The notes beneath the pieces are model-generated. The model was given only the letters and a program-made list of their open reading frames with translations, had not been told where the DNA came from and did not search any database. Both the position numbers and the translations under genes were made by a program. A DNA stretch of 64,000 nt, taken from assembly GCF_017377655.1 (NCBI RefSeq), contig NZ_JAFREL010000004.1, forward strand, positions 62,001 to 126,000. The letters run 5' to 3'. This DNA comes from Candidatus Enterococcus ferrettii. GTDB taxonomy: Bacteria > Bacillota > Bacilli > Lactobacillales > Enterococcaceae. Every line of letters starts with the position of its first letter. Position 1 is the first letter of the stretch. Of the stretch, positions 8,736 through 18,085 are shown in pieces.

Positions 8736-9401
8736 TTATTCGAAATAAGAAACACTGAATACTGAATCGATCGCTTTTATTTTATTTTGGACTGCTTCGT
8801 TGCGTTCATCGGTTTCGATAACTGTGATAGCCTTCTCTCCGACTGCTTCGCGGGAAACGGACATCGTACCGATATTGACCTCGGCATCAAAAAAGAGCTG
8901 ACTGATATGAGCAATCATCCCTGGTACATCTTGATGCACAATAACAAAGGTCGGCATTCCTAAGGATAAAGACAGCTTAAAGCCGTTCACTTCAGAAATT
9001 TGGATGTTTCCGCCACCGATGGAAATACCGGTAACAGTTAAGACGTGAGTCCCTCGAGTGAGCTTTAGCTGCACCATATTAGGGTGTTCGGCTTTTTCCT
9101 GCTTCGGTACAAATAGAATTTCCATGCCTTCTTCATGAGCAATTTTTAAGGAATCACTGAGGCGCGGATCTTCTGGCTCCATTCCCAATAAACCACCCAC
9201 TAGTGCGATATCAGTGCCATGTCCGCGATAAGTTTTGGCGAAGGACTCGTACAAATAAATATCGACCGTATCTGGTCGTTCGCCAAAAATTTTACGTACA
9301 ACCTTCCCAATACGAGCAGCCCCAGCAGTATGCGAACTGCTGGGACCGATCATGATGGGGCCTATGATATCAAAAATACTTGAATACTTTAATTGTTCCA
9401 T
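8736..9401 (-). CDS. sdaAB: L-serine dehydratase beta subunit (cassette A)
   Basis: 221 aa. The N-terminal domain has the family signature FDIIGPIMIGPSSSHTAGA (residues 9-27), and the C-terminal part (about 148-221, FVIVHQDVPGMIAHISQLFF) is a clear ACT domain. It partners SdaAA to form the active enzyme. It lies 18 bp after the M20 gene, preceded by an AGGGG SD. Compared with the second copy at 53535-54194 the ACT domain here is much more canonical, so the two enzymes may differ in regulation. Confidence 0.92.
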   Translation of the reverse strand: MEQLKYSSIFDIIGPIMIGPSSSHTAGAARIGKVVRKIFGERPDTVDIYLYESFAKTYRGHGTDIALVGGLLGMEPEDPRLSDSLKIAHEEGMEILFVPKQEKAEHPNMVQLKLTRGTHVLTVTGISIGGGNIQISEVNGFKLSLSLGMPTFVIVHQDVPGMIAHISQLFFDAEVNIGTMSVSREAVGEKAITVIETDERNEAVQNKIKAIDSVFSVSYFE

Positions 9402-9419
9402 TGAATAGCCCCTTTTTGT

Positions 9420-10853
9420 TTATCTTGGTAAAACCTCAGCTGGAATGGCCGATTTGTAAACTTCACCAGCCAATGTTTTTTGATGTTCTTCTTTAGCCTG
9501 TTGAACTAATTCTGGTTTGGTCAGCAGGTCATAGGCTGTTGCGGCAATCGTTTTCCCTGCAGCTAATAAGCCCTCATGAGCCACTGAAGATGTGCCATTT
9601 GCTACCCATTGCCAGCTGTGAGCAGGTGTTCCTTGCGGTTCGCAGCCGACAAAGATTTGAGCAGTTGGACAGACCCAGCTGACGTCGCCCACATCCGTTG
9701 ATCCGGCGGTCGCGCTAGAGAAAACGAGGGGCTGAATTTGTTCAGCAATTGGTAATGACCCCAAGCGTTGGATTTCCGCCTCATCTGCTTCAGGTGCAAA
9801 TTGTTTTGCGCGAGTGACTAAGGACTGTCTTGCTGCATCGGTTAAGCTGTCGTAGTAGCGCTGTGCATAATCCTGATCTTCTTGGCCTATGTTCATTTTT
9901 CCTTCAGTTAAAAGATTTTCGTACATCGCTGTGGTTACTGCATGATTGGGTAAATAATTGTAGCAGGCAGAATCAAAATCAATCGTTACTTCTGTTTCGG
10001 TCATCATCGCTGCGCCTCGCGCAATTTTGTTTACCCGTTGATAAATTTCTTCCACCTGTTCAATCTTAGGTGCCCGAATAAAGTAATACAAGCTTGCCGT
10101 TGGTTGCACGACATTCGCTGATTCACCGCCAGCATCTGTAAAGGCATAATGTACACGACCATCATCAATGATATGTTCTCTTAGGAATTGTACACCGACA
10201 TTCATCAACTCTGCTGCATCTAACGCACTACGGCCCTGTTCTGGGGCAGCTGCTGCGTGAGCTGAAATTCCTTTGAAATGGTAATACACTTGATAGACTG
10301 CCAGACTGCTAATGGACCATGCCCCACTAATATCCCAAGGATGCCAGGATAGAGCCACATCTAATTCATCGAATAAACCTGCTCTAGCCATATAAGCCTT
10401 CCCATAGCCGCTTTCTTCTGCTGGACAACCAAACAATTTGATAGTCCCCTCCAGCTGATTGGCCGCAATATAATCTTTGATGCCGACTGCTCCTGCTAGT
10501 GCACCTGTTCCTAATAAGTTATGACCGCAGCCATGACCATTGCCGCCGGGTACTTCTGCTTTTTGTTCACCCAAATCAGCAACTTGGCTTAAGTTACTTA
10601 GTGCATCATATTCAGCCAAAATACCAATAATCGGTTTGCCAGAGCCATATGTTGCAACAAAGGAATGATCCATATCGGCTAAGCCTTTTTCAACTTCGAA
10701 GCCTTCTTCTTCTAAAATTTCGTAGAAGGGCTGAACTGATTTTTCAGTGGCAAAACGCGTCTCTGGCGTGCTCCAGATACGGTCAGCTGCTGCAATAAAT
10801 TTGTCACGTTTTGCTTCAATCATTTGGGAAATTTGTTCTTTGGGATTTGTCAT
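9420..10853 (-). CDS. M20-family amidohydrolase, AbgB-like (cassette A)
   Basis: 477 aa, full length for the AbgB (p-aminobenzoyl-glutamate hydrolase subunit B) branch of the M20 metallopeptidases. Metal-site motifs are visible: GHGCGHNLLG near residues 105-114, CPAEESGYGKA near 142-152, SWHP near 168, and a late HSWQW. The dimerisation/lid domain lies in the middle. It should hydrolyse an N-acyl or N-aroyl amino-acid amide in the cytosol. The start overlaps the MFS stop by one base (TAATG), so the two are translationally coupled. A close paralog, roughly three-quarters identical by eye, is at 51200-52630, also beside serine dehydratase genes. This pairing suggests that serine is the released amino acid (inference). 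Confidence 0.85.
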   Translation of the reverse strand: MTNPKEQISQMIEAKRDKFIAAADRIWSTPETRFATEKSVQPFYEILEEEGFEVEKGLADMDHSFVATYGSGKPIIGILAEYDALSNLSQVADLGEQKAEVPGGNGHGCGHNLLGTGALAGAVGIKDYIAANQLEGTIKLFGCPAEESGYGKAYMARAGLFDELDVALSWHPWDISGAWSISSLAVYQVYYHFKGISAHAAAAPEQGRSALDAAELMNVGVQFLREHIIDDGRVHYAFTDAGGESANVVQPTASLYYFIRAPKIEQVEEIYQRVNKIARGAAMMTETEVTIDFDSACYNYLPNHAVTTAMYENLLTEGKMNIGQEDQDYAQRYYDSLTDAARQSLVTRAKQFAPEADEAEIQRLGSLPIAEQIQPLVFSSATAGSTDVGDVSWVCPTAQIFVGCEPQGTPAHSWQWVANGTSSVAHEGLLAAGKTIAATAYDLLTKPELVQQAKEEHQKTLAGEVYKSAIPAEVLPR

Positions 10854-12070
10854 TAGTCTTGACTCCTATCTTTTAATGTTAATACTGTTAATCCGCACAA
10901 TATACTTGCCAATGCCATAAAACCGAATGGAATAGTGAACGAACCGCCGCCTAAATTAATCAATTGACCTAGAATCATTGGTGCCAGAAAGCCGCCCAAT
11001 GTTCCGCCGGTATTAATTATGCCAATGGCCGAACCAATAATTGAACCGTCCATGATTTTATGCGGCAGAGTAAAGATAGCGGTAAAGGCTGAAACTGAAA
11101 TCATGCTTAGCAGAATCAAGGCCACCATCGCTACTATTAAATTACTGGATAAAACAAACACTACGACAAAGATCGCTGAGATAATGGTTGCCCCAAGAAT
11201 GAAGATTTTTTCTTTGCCTAAGAATAATTTCGACAGCAGGACTCCAGCAAACATAGTAGCAATCGTTTGGAAAATTGCATTAACCGCCAGTAAATAACCC
11301 ACTTGCGTGATTTCTAAGCTAAACTTTTGGGCTAGGACCGTTGGCAGCCAGGAAATATTTCCGTAAAGCAGGAAGTTCAATAAAAGCATCGCAACAAACA
11401 ACGTCAACACATTACGATTAGCAATGACTTCTTTAAATGGAATTTTAGCGGCCTGTTCCTTCTTAGATAGCTGAAGATCCTTTGGTACAAAAATACCGAC
11501 TAAGATAAACGCTGCTGCAAATAGACTGCCTAGAACGATATAGCCTAAGCGCCAGCTTTGACTAATTAAATTCGCACCTAGAGTGAAGGCTAATATCCCG
11601 CCAATGCCTGAAGTTGATAAAATCATGGATTGGATAAATGTCCGTCGTTCCTGCGGAAAATTATTGGCAACGGCTTTAGAAACACTTGGCGGATAGCCAC
11701 CATGACCGACACCAGCAAAAAAGCGAATCATCATAAACAGCATCAAGCCGCTGACCATGCCAAAAGCAAAGGAAAAGAAAGAAATAATCGCTAACGACAG
11801 CATCAGCACTTTTTTGGCACCTATCTTATCCGCTAGCCAGCCGCCAGGAATCTGCATTAAGGAATAACCTAAGAAGAAGAACGACATAATCAATCCTGTT
11901 TGACCAGAATCTAAATTGAATTGTTGCGAAATGGGAATAATTGCTGTGGAAACCATTGACTTATCCATATAAACCATGGAATAGCCTGCCATTAATGCAA
12001 ACACAATGCCTACACTGCTTTTTTTGGAGACGGCGGATACTTCAGTTGTTTCTTGAACCTTTCTGTCCAT
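10853..12070 (-). CDS. MFS transporter, ACS-like (cassette A)
   Basis: 405 aa with about 12 predicted TM helices. The loop 2-3 motif GGWLADKIGAKKVLM (around residues 77-91) is the MFS signature. The general look (YMDKSMVSTAIIPISQQF early, GHGGYPPSVSKAVANNFP in TM4-5) fits the anion:cation symporter branch, which imports organic anions. It is the first gene of the operon and presumably supplies the substrate of the M20 enzyme. SD AGAGGTG. The cassette B transporter (54241-55530) belongs to a different MFS branch, so the two cassettes may take different conjugates. Confidence 0.85.
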   Translation of the reverse strand: MDRKVQETTEVSAVSKKSSVGIVFALMAGYSMVYMDKSMVSTAIIPISQQFNLDSGQTGLIMSFFFLGYSLMQIPGGWLADKIGAKKVLMLSLAIISFFSFAFGMVSGLMLFMMIRFFAGVGHGGYPPSVSKAVANNFPQERRTFIQSMILSTSGIGGILAFTLGANLISQSWRLGYIVLGSLFAAAFILVGIFVPKDLQLSKKEQAAKIPFKEVIANRNVLTLFVAMLLLNFLLYGNISWLPTVLAQKFSLEITQVGYLLAVNAIFQTIATMFAGVLLSKLFLGKEKIFILGATIISAIFVVVFVLSSNLIVAMVALILLSMISVSAFTAIFTLPHKIMDGSIIGSAIGIINTGGTLGGFLAPMILGQLINLGGGSFTIPFGFMALASILCGLTVLTLKDRSQD

Positions 12071-12160
12071 CTACTACACCTCTTTATTTTTTTAGGGCCC
12101 CGTTTGGTATATCTAAAGTATAAAGAAAGCGGATTCACAAAGAGTTGCACATTTTGTCTC

Positions 12161-12175
12161 ATAAATACGATTTAT
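12161..12175. promoter_or_regulatory. palindrome upstream of the MFS operon, possible operator
   Basis: ATAAATACGATTTAT is a perfect inverted repeat (6-bp arms, 3-bp spacer) about 90 bases upstream of the MFS start, on the far side of a TATACT -10-like element that lacks a good -35. That arrangement would suit an activator such as the neighbouring AraC protein. It is AT-rich and could be chance. Confidence 0.35.
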
Positions 12176-12209
12176 TTGCTGGAATTTGACAAAAATATTC
12201 TCGAAGACA

Positions 12210-12242
12210 AAAAATGCCGTTACACTTTTAATTGTGTAACGG
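12210..12242 (-). terminator. terminator overlapping the end of the AraC-GH39 gene
   Basis: Perfect 9-bp arms CCGTTACAC (12217-12225) and GTGTAACGG (12234-12242), followed on the minus strand by CATTTTTTG. The last codons and the stop of the regulator lie inside the hairpin. It separates the regulator transcript from the MFS operon. Confidence 0.88.
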
Positions 12243-14543
12243 CTTTATTTGAATAAGACGACAGGCGTTGAAGCTGAGAAGCTCTTTGAACGTCAACTGT
12301 TCCTCCACCTCGATACAAGAAATTTCCAATTGAGGCAGGATTGCTTGTTTTAAATAATCGGTTGCTTCCTGATCCACTAATTCCAGCCCACTGGTTTTTA
12401 GAACTTCATTATAGATTCCACCATGATCCTTATCTAACGTATAGGTATTGATTTGATACGGTCCTGACTCCAGGTGCTGCAGCTCTAGCTTGATCAGCTG
12501 CGATTGATACATCATATACGTTTCATCGATACTCATCGCCGGGTTAAAATACGTAGGGTTCAGCAGCAGTAAATAGCGTGTCTGTCCTTGCTGGGTCAGA
12601 TAAATGGCTTCCTCCTGATATAAGACCGATCCTTTGATTCGATCAAACATTTGAAGAACGAAAAAGACTGGTCGTTTTAATTGATGCCCCACATATAAGG
12701 TTAAGCGATTTTGCCCAGTAAGAGGTTGTTCCGGACTATTTGACTGAATACTATTGTTTAGCCAAAAACCGATTCCCTCAATTTCTGCCGCTAAATAAAG
12801 GAGATCCTTAAACATGATAGCAGATCGGAAGAAGGTTCCTCTCAACGTAGTCCCTTTGCCAATCAAGGTGTTCCATTCACTGAGGAAAACTTTTCTGCCG
12901 CAATGGTATTTTTCCAGCAAAGCCTTCAACGTTGTCAAATTGTATTCCTGGTAGTCCTTCAATAAATTTTTGGGAAGCTCATCCCATAAATAGTCATCAC
13001 TAGGGTCACTGCGGTAATCAACAAACGCAATCGTTAGGTGCTGTTCATTCAGATCCGCTAAAAATTCTTCTAACTGATCAACAAATGGTGAACGATACAA
13101 AGCCCCTACATTTAAACCAATCGTCGGCTGATCAAAAATACGTTGCATCTGCTGATAAAAGAATAAGAAATTTTCCTTTAAATTGACTGGCAGCGGATCA
13201 AGATCGAATTCCAGATGCCATGTATTCGAACTGTCGCCAAACTCATCCACCAATCGCTGAAGTACCTTCAAACGAGGTTTCAGCCAACTCGAAAATTCAG
13301 TCTGATTGTCTTTAGGTATCTTAAAATGGATGATTGGAGTCAAGTGATTTTTCATCGCAAAGCTGATTAAACGGCTCATTTGCGCATGGTTCGGTAAAAT
13401 GTCAAAGGTATCGATGATCAGCTGATTTTCAATCAGTACATCGTTAAAACGCAGGTAGTCAAAACTGATTCCCTGACAGGTTTCTAACATCGCCTGTTGA
13501 GCATCCCCTCGCAACCAATTGCTGCAATGGCCGATATTCAAAATTTTCGGAAGGGTGCTCCGCGGTTTTAATGGTTTAGTTAAGGGAATCTGTCGTTCCA
13601 GCTGCTTCGGTTCTAGAAACTCCTCTGGATCCTTTTGTACCATAAAATTGGATAATACCAGCATGGCTGCTTCAATCTCCAACAGCTCAAAATTATCTGC
13701 CTTTACTTTCTTTCCTTCGCCAACTTCGAGCATCTCAGAAGCTTGCTGATGGCGATAGTCATTGGGAGTGATTCCGTAATAGTTTTTGAATGCTAAATGA
13801 AAGGCTTTGCTATTGGTGAAGCCATTTTCCAGTGCAATCTTTAAAATCGACTGCTCCGAAATTCGCAAAGCAGTTGCCGATTTTTTTAACCGATAGGTCG
13901 TCAGATATTCTTTAAACGAAACACCCACCTCTTCTTTGAACTTGCGAGATAAGTAATGGTAAGACAAGAAAGTCTCCTCGGCGATTTGCTGCAGGGTCAG
14001 CGGCTTCATGTAATTTAAATGAATAGTGGTTAAGACCTGTTGAATTTTTTCATCATAAGCTGCCGGAATCTGGAAATCGGATCTCTGGAAATGACTTTTA
14101 AGAAAACTCAGCATGCTGAAGAATTTTTCGTAAACAGCAAACTGATTCTGCTCCTTTAAATCATAAAAGGTGGCGAGACAGGCCAGCAGTTTTTCCCTAA
14201 GCTGGCTGAATTCTTTTTCTTGGTAGGCAAACTGTTTCTCGGCCATTGAATTGCAATCAAAAACCGGAGTCCACTGGATATTTAACTGATTTTCTATTTC
14301 TTCTCGGTAAATTTCGATTAAAAAAAGGGCCGAGTCTACGCTGGTTGCCGTAACCTGCGCTGCCTGAAAAGCATTTAAAACCAGCACGTCTTCTGCTGAC
14401 ATCTCATAAACAGACTCTTCGGTTAGAATTTGCCAGCTGCCGCGAATGCCAAATAAAATACGCAAATTACTGTCGCTGCTGGAAGTCCAGTGCTGACCAA
14501 TGATGCCGTGAATGGCAAAGGGAAAATTTCCAGTAGGTGTCAT
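12228..14543 (-). CDS. AraC-family regulator fused to a GH39-like domain
   Basis: 771 aa from the ATG at 14543, chosen because AGGAG lies 8 bases upstream; a TTG six codons earlier is less likely. Order: N-terminal cupin-like sensing region (about 10-130); two AraC helix-turn-helices (about 165-265, LTLQQIAEETFLSYHYLSRK and later NGFTNSKAFHLAFKNYYGIT); then a long C-terminal domain (about 330-770) resembling GH39 beta-xylosidase TIM barrels (EFDLDPLP, FLSEWNTL with a possible nucleophile Glu). It has no signal peptide, so the GH39-like part probably acts as a sensor inside the cell. It lies upstream of cassette A in the same orientation but ends in its own terminator. Regulation of cassette A is plausible, not shown. 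Confidence 0.82.
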   Translation of the reverse strand: MTPTGNFPFAIHGIIGQHWTSSSDSNLRILFGIRGSWQILTEESVYEMSAEDVLVLNAFQAAQVTATSVDSALFLIEIYREEIENQLNIQWTPVFDCNSMAEKQFAYQEKEFSQLREKLLACLATFYDLKEQNQFAVYEKFFSMLSFLKSHFQRSDFQIPAAYDEKIQQVLTTIHLNYMKPLTLQQIAEETFLSYHYLSRKFKEEVGVSFKEYLTTYRLKKSATALRISEQSILKIALENGFTNSKAFHLAFKNYYGITPNDYRHQQASEMLEVGEGKKVKADNFELLEIEAAMLVLSNFMVQKDPEEFLEPKQLERQIPLTKPLKPRSTLPKILNIGHCSNWLRGDAQQAMLETCQGISFDYLRFNDVLIENQLIIDTFDILPNHAQMSRLISFAMKNHLTPIIHFKIPKDNQTEFSSWLKPRLKVLQRLVDEFGDSSNTWHLEFDLDPLPVNLKENFLFFYQQMQRIFDQPTIGLNVGALYRSPFVDQLEEFLADLNEQHLTIAFVDYRSDPSDDYLWDELPKNLLKDYQEYNLTTLKALLEKYHCGRKVFLSEWNTLIGKGTTLRGTFFRSAIMFKDLLYLAAEIEGIGFWLNNSIQSNSPEQPLTGQNRLTLYVGHQLKRPVFFVLQMFDRIKGSVLYQEEAIYLTQQGQTRYLLLLNPTYFNPAMSIDETYMMYQSQLIKLELQHLESGPYQINTYTLDKDHGGIYNEVLKTSGLELVDQEATDYLKQAILPQLEISCIEVEEQLTFKELLSFNACRLIQIKPLHN

Positions 14544-14736
14544 AACGTTCACTCCTCTCAAATCAGGTAGTTTAATAGCTTAAACTTTATAGTATATTTC
14601 GTTTAAGTCAATCCCCTTGGTTAAATAGCAACAGCGAAAAGGAGTCCTTTCCAAATTTAATCAAGTTAATGAATTTGCTATAATCATCTAGAGTGGGTAA
14701 CCCACCTGCCGAATGAATAGATAAGGAACTAGTGAA

Positions 14737-15129
14737 ATGACGAAGCAAACGAACGAAGCAATTTCTAAACAGACCTACATTCGACTCATCAATAAAACCG
14801 AGGATTACATTGAACAGCACTTAAAGGAACCTTTATCCTTAAAGGATTTAGCGAACAATGCTCATTTGTCTGAATTTCATTTTCATCGGATTTTTAAACT
14901 GTACTCCACGGAAACTGTGAACGAATTTGTTACCCGTTTCAAAATAGAGCGGGCTGCAATTTTTTTATGTGTCAGCCCGAAGACTTCCATAACAACTGTT
15001 GCGCTGGACTATGGGTACAATGATTCCAGTTCCTTCAGCCGAACATTTAAAAGACATTTTGGCGTAAGCCCCTTAAACTATCGAAAACAGCAAGAATCGT
15101 CAAGAACTGCTCACTGGTTCATGGAATAA
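14737..15129 (+). CDS. short AraC-type DNA-binding protein (HTH half of a split AraC/GyrI regulator)
   Basis: 130 aa consisting almost only of the AraC DNA-binding domain: EPLSLKDLANNAHLSEFHFH (first HTH, about 36-55) and TSITTVALDYGYNDSSSFSR (second HTH, about 82-101). Most relatives carry a C-terminal GyrI-like effector domain in the same chain. Here the protein stops after TAHWFME, and a separate GyrI-like gene with its own SD begins about 40 bases later. In this copy that second gene is cut short at 15222; the complete one is at 18945-19436, beyond an inserted transporter operon. A TATAAT -10 lies at 14679-14684. Confidence 0.85.
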   Translation: MTKQTNEAISKQTYIRLINKTEDYIEQHLKEPLSLKDLANNAHLSEFHFHRIFKLYSTETVNEFVTRFKIERAAIFLCVSPKTSITTVALDYGYNDSSSFSRTFKRHFGVSPLNYRKQQESSRTAHWFME

Positions 15130-15190
15130 TAGTCTTTGTAAGACAGAGTAAATACAAGGAGGACAATGATTATGCTTGAACCAATCACTA
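15084..15190 (+). repeat. 107-bp direct repeat, copy 1
   Basis: Identical base for base to 18857-18963. It covers the last 15 codons of the AraC-type gene, the intergenic SD and the first codons of the GyrI-like gene. Past the repeat, copy 2 has six extra bases (TTACTA) before similarity resumes briefly. The interval between the repeats holds an ABC importer operon transcribed the other way. Confidence 0.95.
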
Positions 15191-15222
15191 CCGAAGAATT
15201 AACTGAACTTTCTCTTAGTTAG
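15172..15222 (+). pseudogene. truncated GyrI-like gene start
   Basis: The SD AAGGAGG and ATG are followed by 16 codons, MLEPITTEELTELSLS, and a stop. The first codons match the intact gene at 18945 except for two missing residues, then similarity ends. It is the 5' stub left on this side of the transporter segment. Confidence 0.8.
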
Positions 15223-15302
15223 ATTTATATTTTTCAAGACTGACTGCCACCACTGATAAATTAGTTGAATAGTGCATGACTATTTCTATTACTTAAAGCA
15301 AA

Positions 15303-15345
15303 AGCAAAAAAATTACTGACGAAAAGAAGACTTCCTTTTCGTCAG
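15303..15345 (-). terminator. terminator of the SsuABC-like operon
   Basis: Arms CTGACGAAAAG (15316-15326) and CTTTTCGTCAG (15335-15345) are perfectly complementary. On the minus strand they are followed by TAATTTTTTTGC. It lies 20 bases past the permease stop. Confidence 0.9.
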
Positions 15346-15365
15346 CTTGAACTAGTTCACTTTTA

Positions 15366-16127
15366 TTAATCTGTCGTCCACTTCAATAAATACTTTTTTA
15401 GCAACTCGAATAACTGCATCACAACCACCAATACAATAACCATAAACAAGAAGCCAGCCCAAGTTTTATCATATAAGCCAAACTCAGCATATTTTTTAAC
15501 GAAGAACCCCATTCCTAATTGAGCCCCATACATCTCAGCATAAACCAGCATTACAAAGGTGCTTCGCAATGAATTAACGAACCCGGCTAAAATCGATGGA
15601 CTTGCTGCTGGCAAAATGACTTTTGTGATTTTCTTAATTCCTCGCAACTCCAATGTTGCCGCTTTATCTAAATAACGTTTGTCGATCGTCATGATTCCTG
15701 TGATAGTGGAAAAAAGAGTTGACCAAACGGTACCATAAACAATCAAAAATAGTGATGCGACCCAAAAATTCGGCGACAAGAGCAGCGCAAAAGGGGAAAG
15801 TAAAATCGATGGAACGACACTAAACGTATAAATTATTGGGTGCAGGGCATCCCTTAATCGGCTGTTTAATCCTAAAATAGTTCCTAAAGCCAGTGCAAGC
15901 AGTAACGAAATTAAGATAGCTGGAATCATCAATTTGAATGACGACAGCATGTTCAAGAACAGCAAACCGCTGTTTTCGGAGAAAGCTTTCTTAATAGCCT
16001 CTGTGGATGGAAAGAGATACGAATTGGCTATTCCCTGTTCTGTCACATACACATAGAGAAGTATTAGCCCTGCAAAAATACAGAAAGTTAACCAATACTT
16101 CGCAAAAAAAGTTTTGAGCTTTGTCAT
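15366..16127 (-). CDS. ABC importer permease, SsuC/TauC/NitT family
   Basis: 253 aa with about six TM helices; a BPD_transp_1-type permease. The EAA-like cytoplasmic loop is visible at about 160-178 (KAATLELRGIKKITKVILPA). Third gene of the operon ATPase, binding protein, permease. The family takes up sulfonates, taurine, nitrate, pyrimidine precursors or aromatic acids, and the sequence does not decide among them. Confidence 0.88.
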   Translation of the reverse strand: MTKLKTFFAKYWLTFCIFAGLILLYVYVTEQGIANSYLFPSTEAIKKAFSENSGLLFLNMLSSFKLMIPAILISLLLALALGTILGLNSRLRDALHPIIYTFSVVPSILLSPFALLLSPNFWVASLFLIVYGTVWSTLFSTITGIMTIDKRYLDKAATLELRGIKKITKVILPAASPSILAGFVNSLRSTFVMLVYAEMYGAQLGMGFFVKKYAEFGLYDKTWAGFLFMVIVLVVVMQLFELLKKYLLKWTTD

Positions 16128-16154
16128 ACCAATTCATCACCATTCATATAGGAT

Positions 16155-17243
16155 CTATAAGTTGTTTTCGTCATAGAAGGTTTGCATTTTTTCGTAGAAC
16201 GCCGGATCATCCTTTCCATACTTCTCAGTCGCGGTTTTCAATGCATTCGTATAAAGCTCAGTATTTACGTGATCTTCAATATCTGTATCTTTAGCCTTCT
16301 CATCCAAGAAATCCGTTTTTTCAAGGATCCCCCAAGCACGAACGACTGAATTTTTTAAAGGATCAACATTTACATTGTAGTGTTCATCCAACATGTATGC
16401 CGCTACATAGTCTTCTTCGGCATTTATTTTTTCTGCATGCAGCTTCACTGCTTCCTCTTTATGAGTCTCGTAGTAGCTTTGAGCCCTCAGCAAAGCAACC
16501 AAAATCGATTCGACTGTCTCTGGATTTTCTTCAACATATTTTGTTTGGCTTTCCATTCGGCAGCAAGAATAATTTGGCATAATATCGCTTTGGTAGCACA
16601 TAACCTCTACCTCATCCATGTTTTGAACGGTATAATTTTGGCCTGTTCCCATCAATGCATAATCAACCTCACCGCGCACAACCGCCGCTAAAGCATCATT
16701 GTAATCAGTGAAGCTAACCCATTCGACTGCCTCTAACGGTTCATCGTATCCGAGATCCATGATCGCACCTGTAAAAGCAAAATAACTTGGATTACAAGCA
16801 AATTTCTTTCCAATCAAATCTTCTGGTCCATTCCATTTTGTACCTTTTTTGGCAACAACCGGCATACAGCCTGTAACCATATGTCCACCGAATATTGTTA
16901 AATCAATTCCTGAAGCAATTTGCTGCAAAGGATTGCTTGTACCTGCATTTGAAACAACATCTACTTTATCTGTCGCTAACATCGTCATTGCATCGGAATT
17001 CGCATCAGCAGAAACGTACTCAATTTTCAAATTCTCATCGTCAAAATATCCTTTTTCTTCTGCAATCGTCATCAATACATTTCCACTGGTACCACTGTTC
17101 CACCTAACCACTGTTTCTTTTGCTTTTGTTTCCTTTTTTCCCCCAGTTTCATCTGTTGTTCCTGCGTTATTTCCAGACCCGCATCCAGTAACCGAAACAA
17201 CCATCAATAAAACCAAAAGTACTGCAAAAAGCTTTTTTTTCAT
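16155..17243 (-). CDS. ABC importer substrate-binding lipoprotein, NMT1/SsuA-like
   Basis: 362 aa. A signal peptide with lipobox VTGC puts the lipidated Cys near residue 21, followed by a Gly/Asn/Thr-rich linker. The mature protein has the NMT1/THI5-like fold of sulfonate/nitrate/thiamine-precursor binders (VVRWNSGTSGNVLMTIAEEK, then KFACNPSYFAFTGAIMD). It is anchored outside the membrane and delivers substrate to the permease. Its place between ATPase and permease genes, with short gaps of 56 and 27 bp, supports one transcript. Ligand unknown. Confidence 0.88.
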   Translation of the reverse strand: MKKKLFAVLLVLLMVVSVTGCGSGNNAGTTDETGGKKETKAKETVVRWNSGTSGNVLMTIAEEKGYFDDENLKIEYVSADANSDAMTMLATDKVDVVSNAGTSNPLQQIASGIDLTIFGGHMVTGCMPVVAKKGTKWNGPEDLIGKKFACNPSYFAFTGAIMDLGYDEPLEAVEWVSFTDYNDALAAVVRGEVDYALMGTGQNYTVQNMDEVEVMCYQSDIMPNYSCCRMESQTKYVEENPETVESILVALLRAQSYYETHKEEAVKLHAEKINAEEDYVAAYMLDEHYNVNVDPLKNSVVRAWGILEKTDFLDEKAKDTDIEDHVNTELYTNALKTATEKYGKDDPAFYEKMQTFYDENNL

Positions 17244-17299
17244 TCGTATATCCTCCTATGTTTTTATATAGATCAGGCCGCAAACACCTGCTCTTACCC

Positions 17300-18085
17300 T
17301 TACAATATGTGTCTAGTAACATCCTGATTGATCTGACGAATCAATTCATTTCTCATTTCCAAAACAAACGAATCTTCAAATTGTGTTTCTCTGGTTGGTC
17401 GATGCTCCTCTGAAATTTTGCACTCATAGATGATTTGACTAGGAGACTGGCCTAAAACAACGATGCGATTAGCTAATAGTAATGCCTCATCCACATCATG
17501 AGTGACAAAAAGAACCGTTTTTTGTGGTTTCTCTTCTGACCACAGTTTCATCAACAAATCCTGAAGTTTTGCTCGAGTAACGGCATCTAATGCGCCGAAA
17601 GGTTCATCCATCAGCAAGATTGGGGGATTAGTACTAAAGGCTTGCGCAATCGCACACCGCTGCTTCATCCCCCCAGATAATTCTTTGGGCAGTTTATCGT
17701 AGACACTGGTGTCTAACCCGACTGCCTCAAGCATATTTAAAGCAATTTGTTTTAGTTCTTTTTTATCTCTTTGCGGAAATCGTTGCTTCAACGCCAACAA
17801 AATATTCTCACCAGCTGTCATCCATAAAAACAACCCATAGTCTTGAAAGACGACACCTCGGGATAAACTAGCTCCTTTGATAGGTTGGTCATCAATCAAA
17901 AGCTCTCCTGAAGTTGGTTGTTCCAGACCAGCTATTAAACGTAAAAATGTACTTTTTCCGCAGCCAGACTGGCCTAAAATACAAACAAATTCACCAGAGG
18001 ACATCTCTAAATTAATATCCTCTAAAATCATTCGTTCTTCCTTCGCATAGGAAAAGGACAATTCCCGTATTTCAATTCTGCTCAT
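17300..18085 (-). CDS. ABC importer ATPase, SsuB/TauB family
   Basis: 261 aa single NBD: Walker A GQSGCGKST (about 37-45), signature LSGGMKQR (about 140), Walker B LLMDEPFGALD, H-loop VTHD. GALD with an F before it is usual for the nitrate/sulfonate/taurine group. First gene of the operon, SD AAGGAAGG. The upstream region faces the decayed regulator copy. Confidence 0.9.
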   Translation of the reverse strand: MSRIEIRELSFSYAKEERMILEDINLEMSSGEFVCILGQSGCGKSTFLRLIAGLEQPTSGELLIDDQPIKGASLSRGVVFQDYGLFLWMTAGENILLALKQRFPQRDKKELKQIALNMLEAVGLDTSVYDKLPKELSGGMKQRCAIAQAFSTNPPILLMDEPFGALDAVTRAKLQDLLMKLWSEEKPQKTVLFVTHDVDEALLLANRIVVLGQSPSQIIYECKISEEHRPTRETQFEDSFVLEMRNELIRQINQDVTRHIL

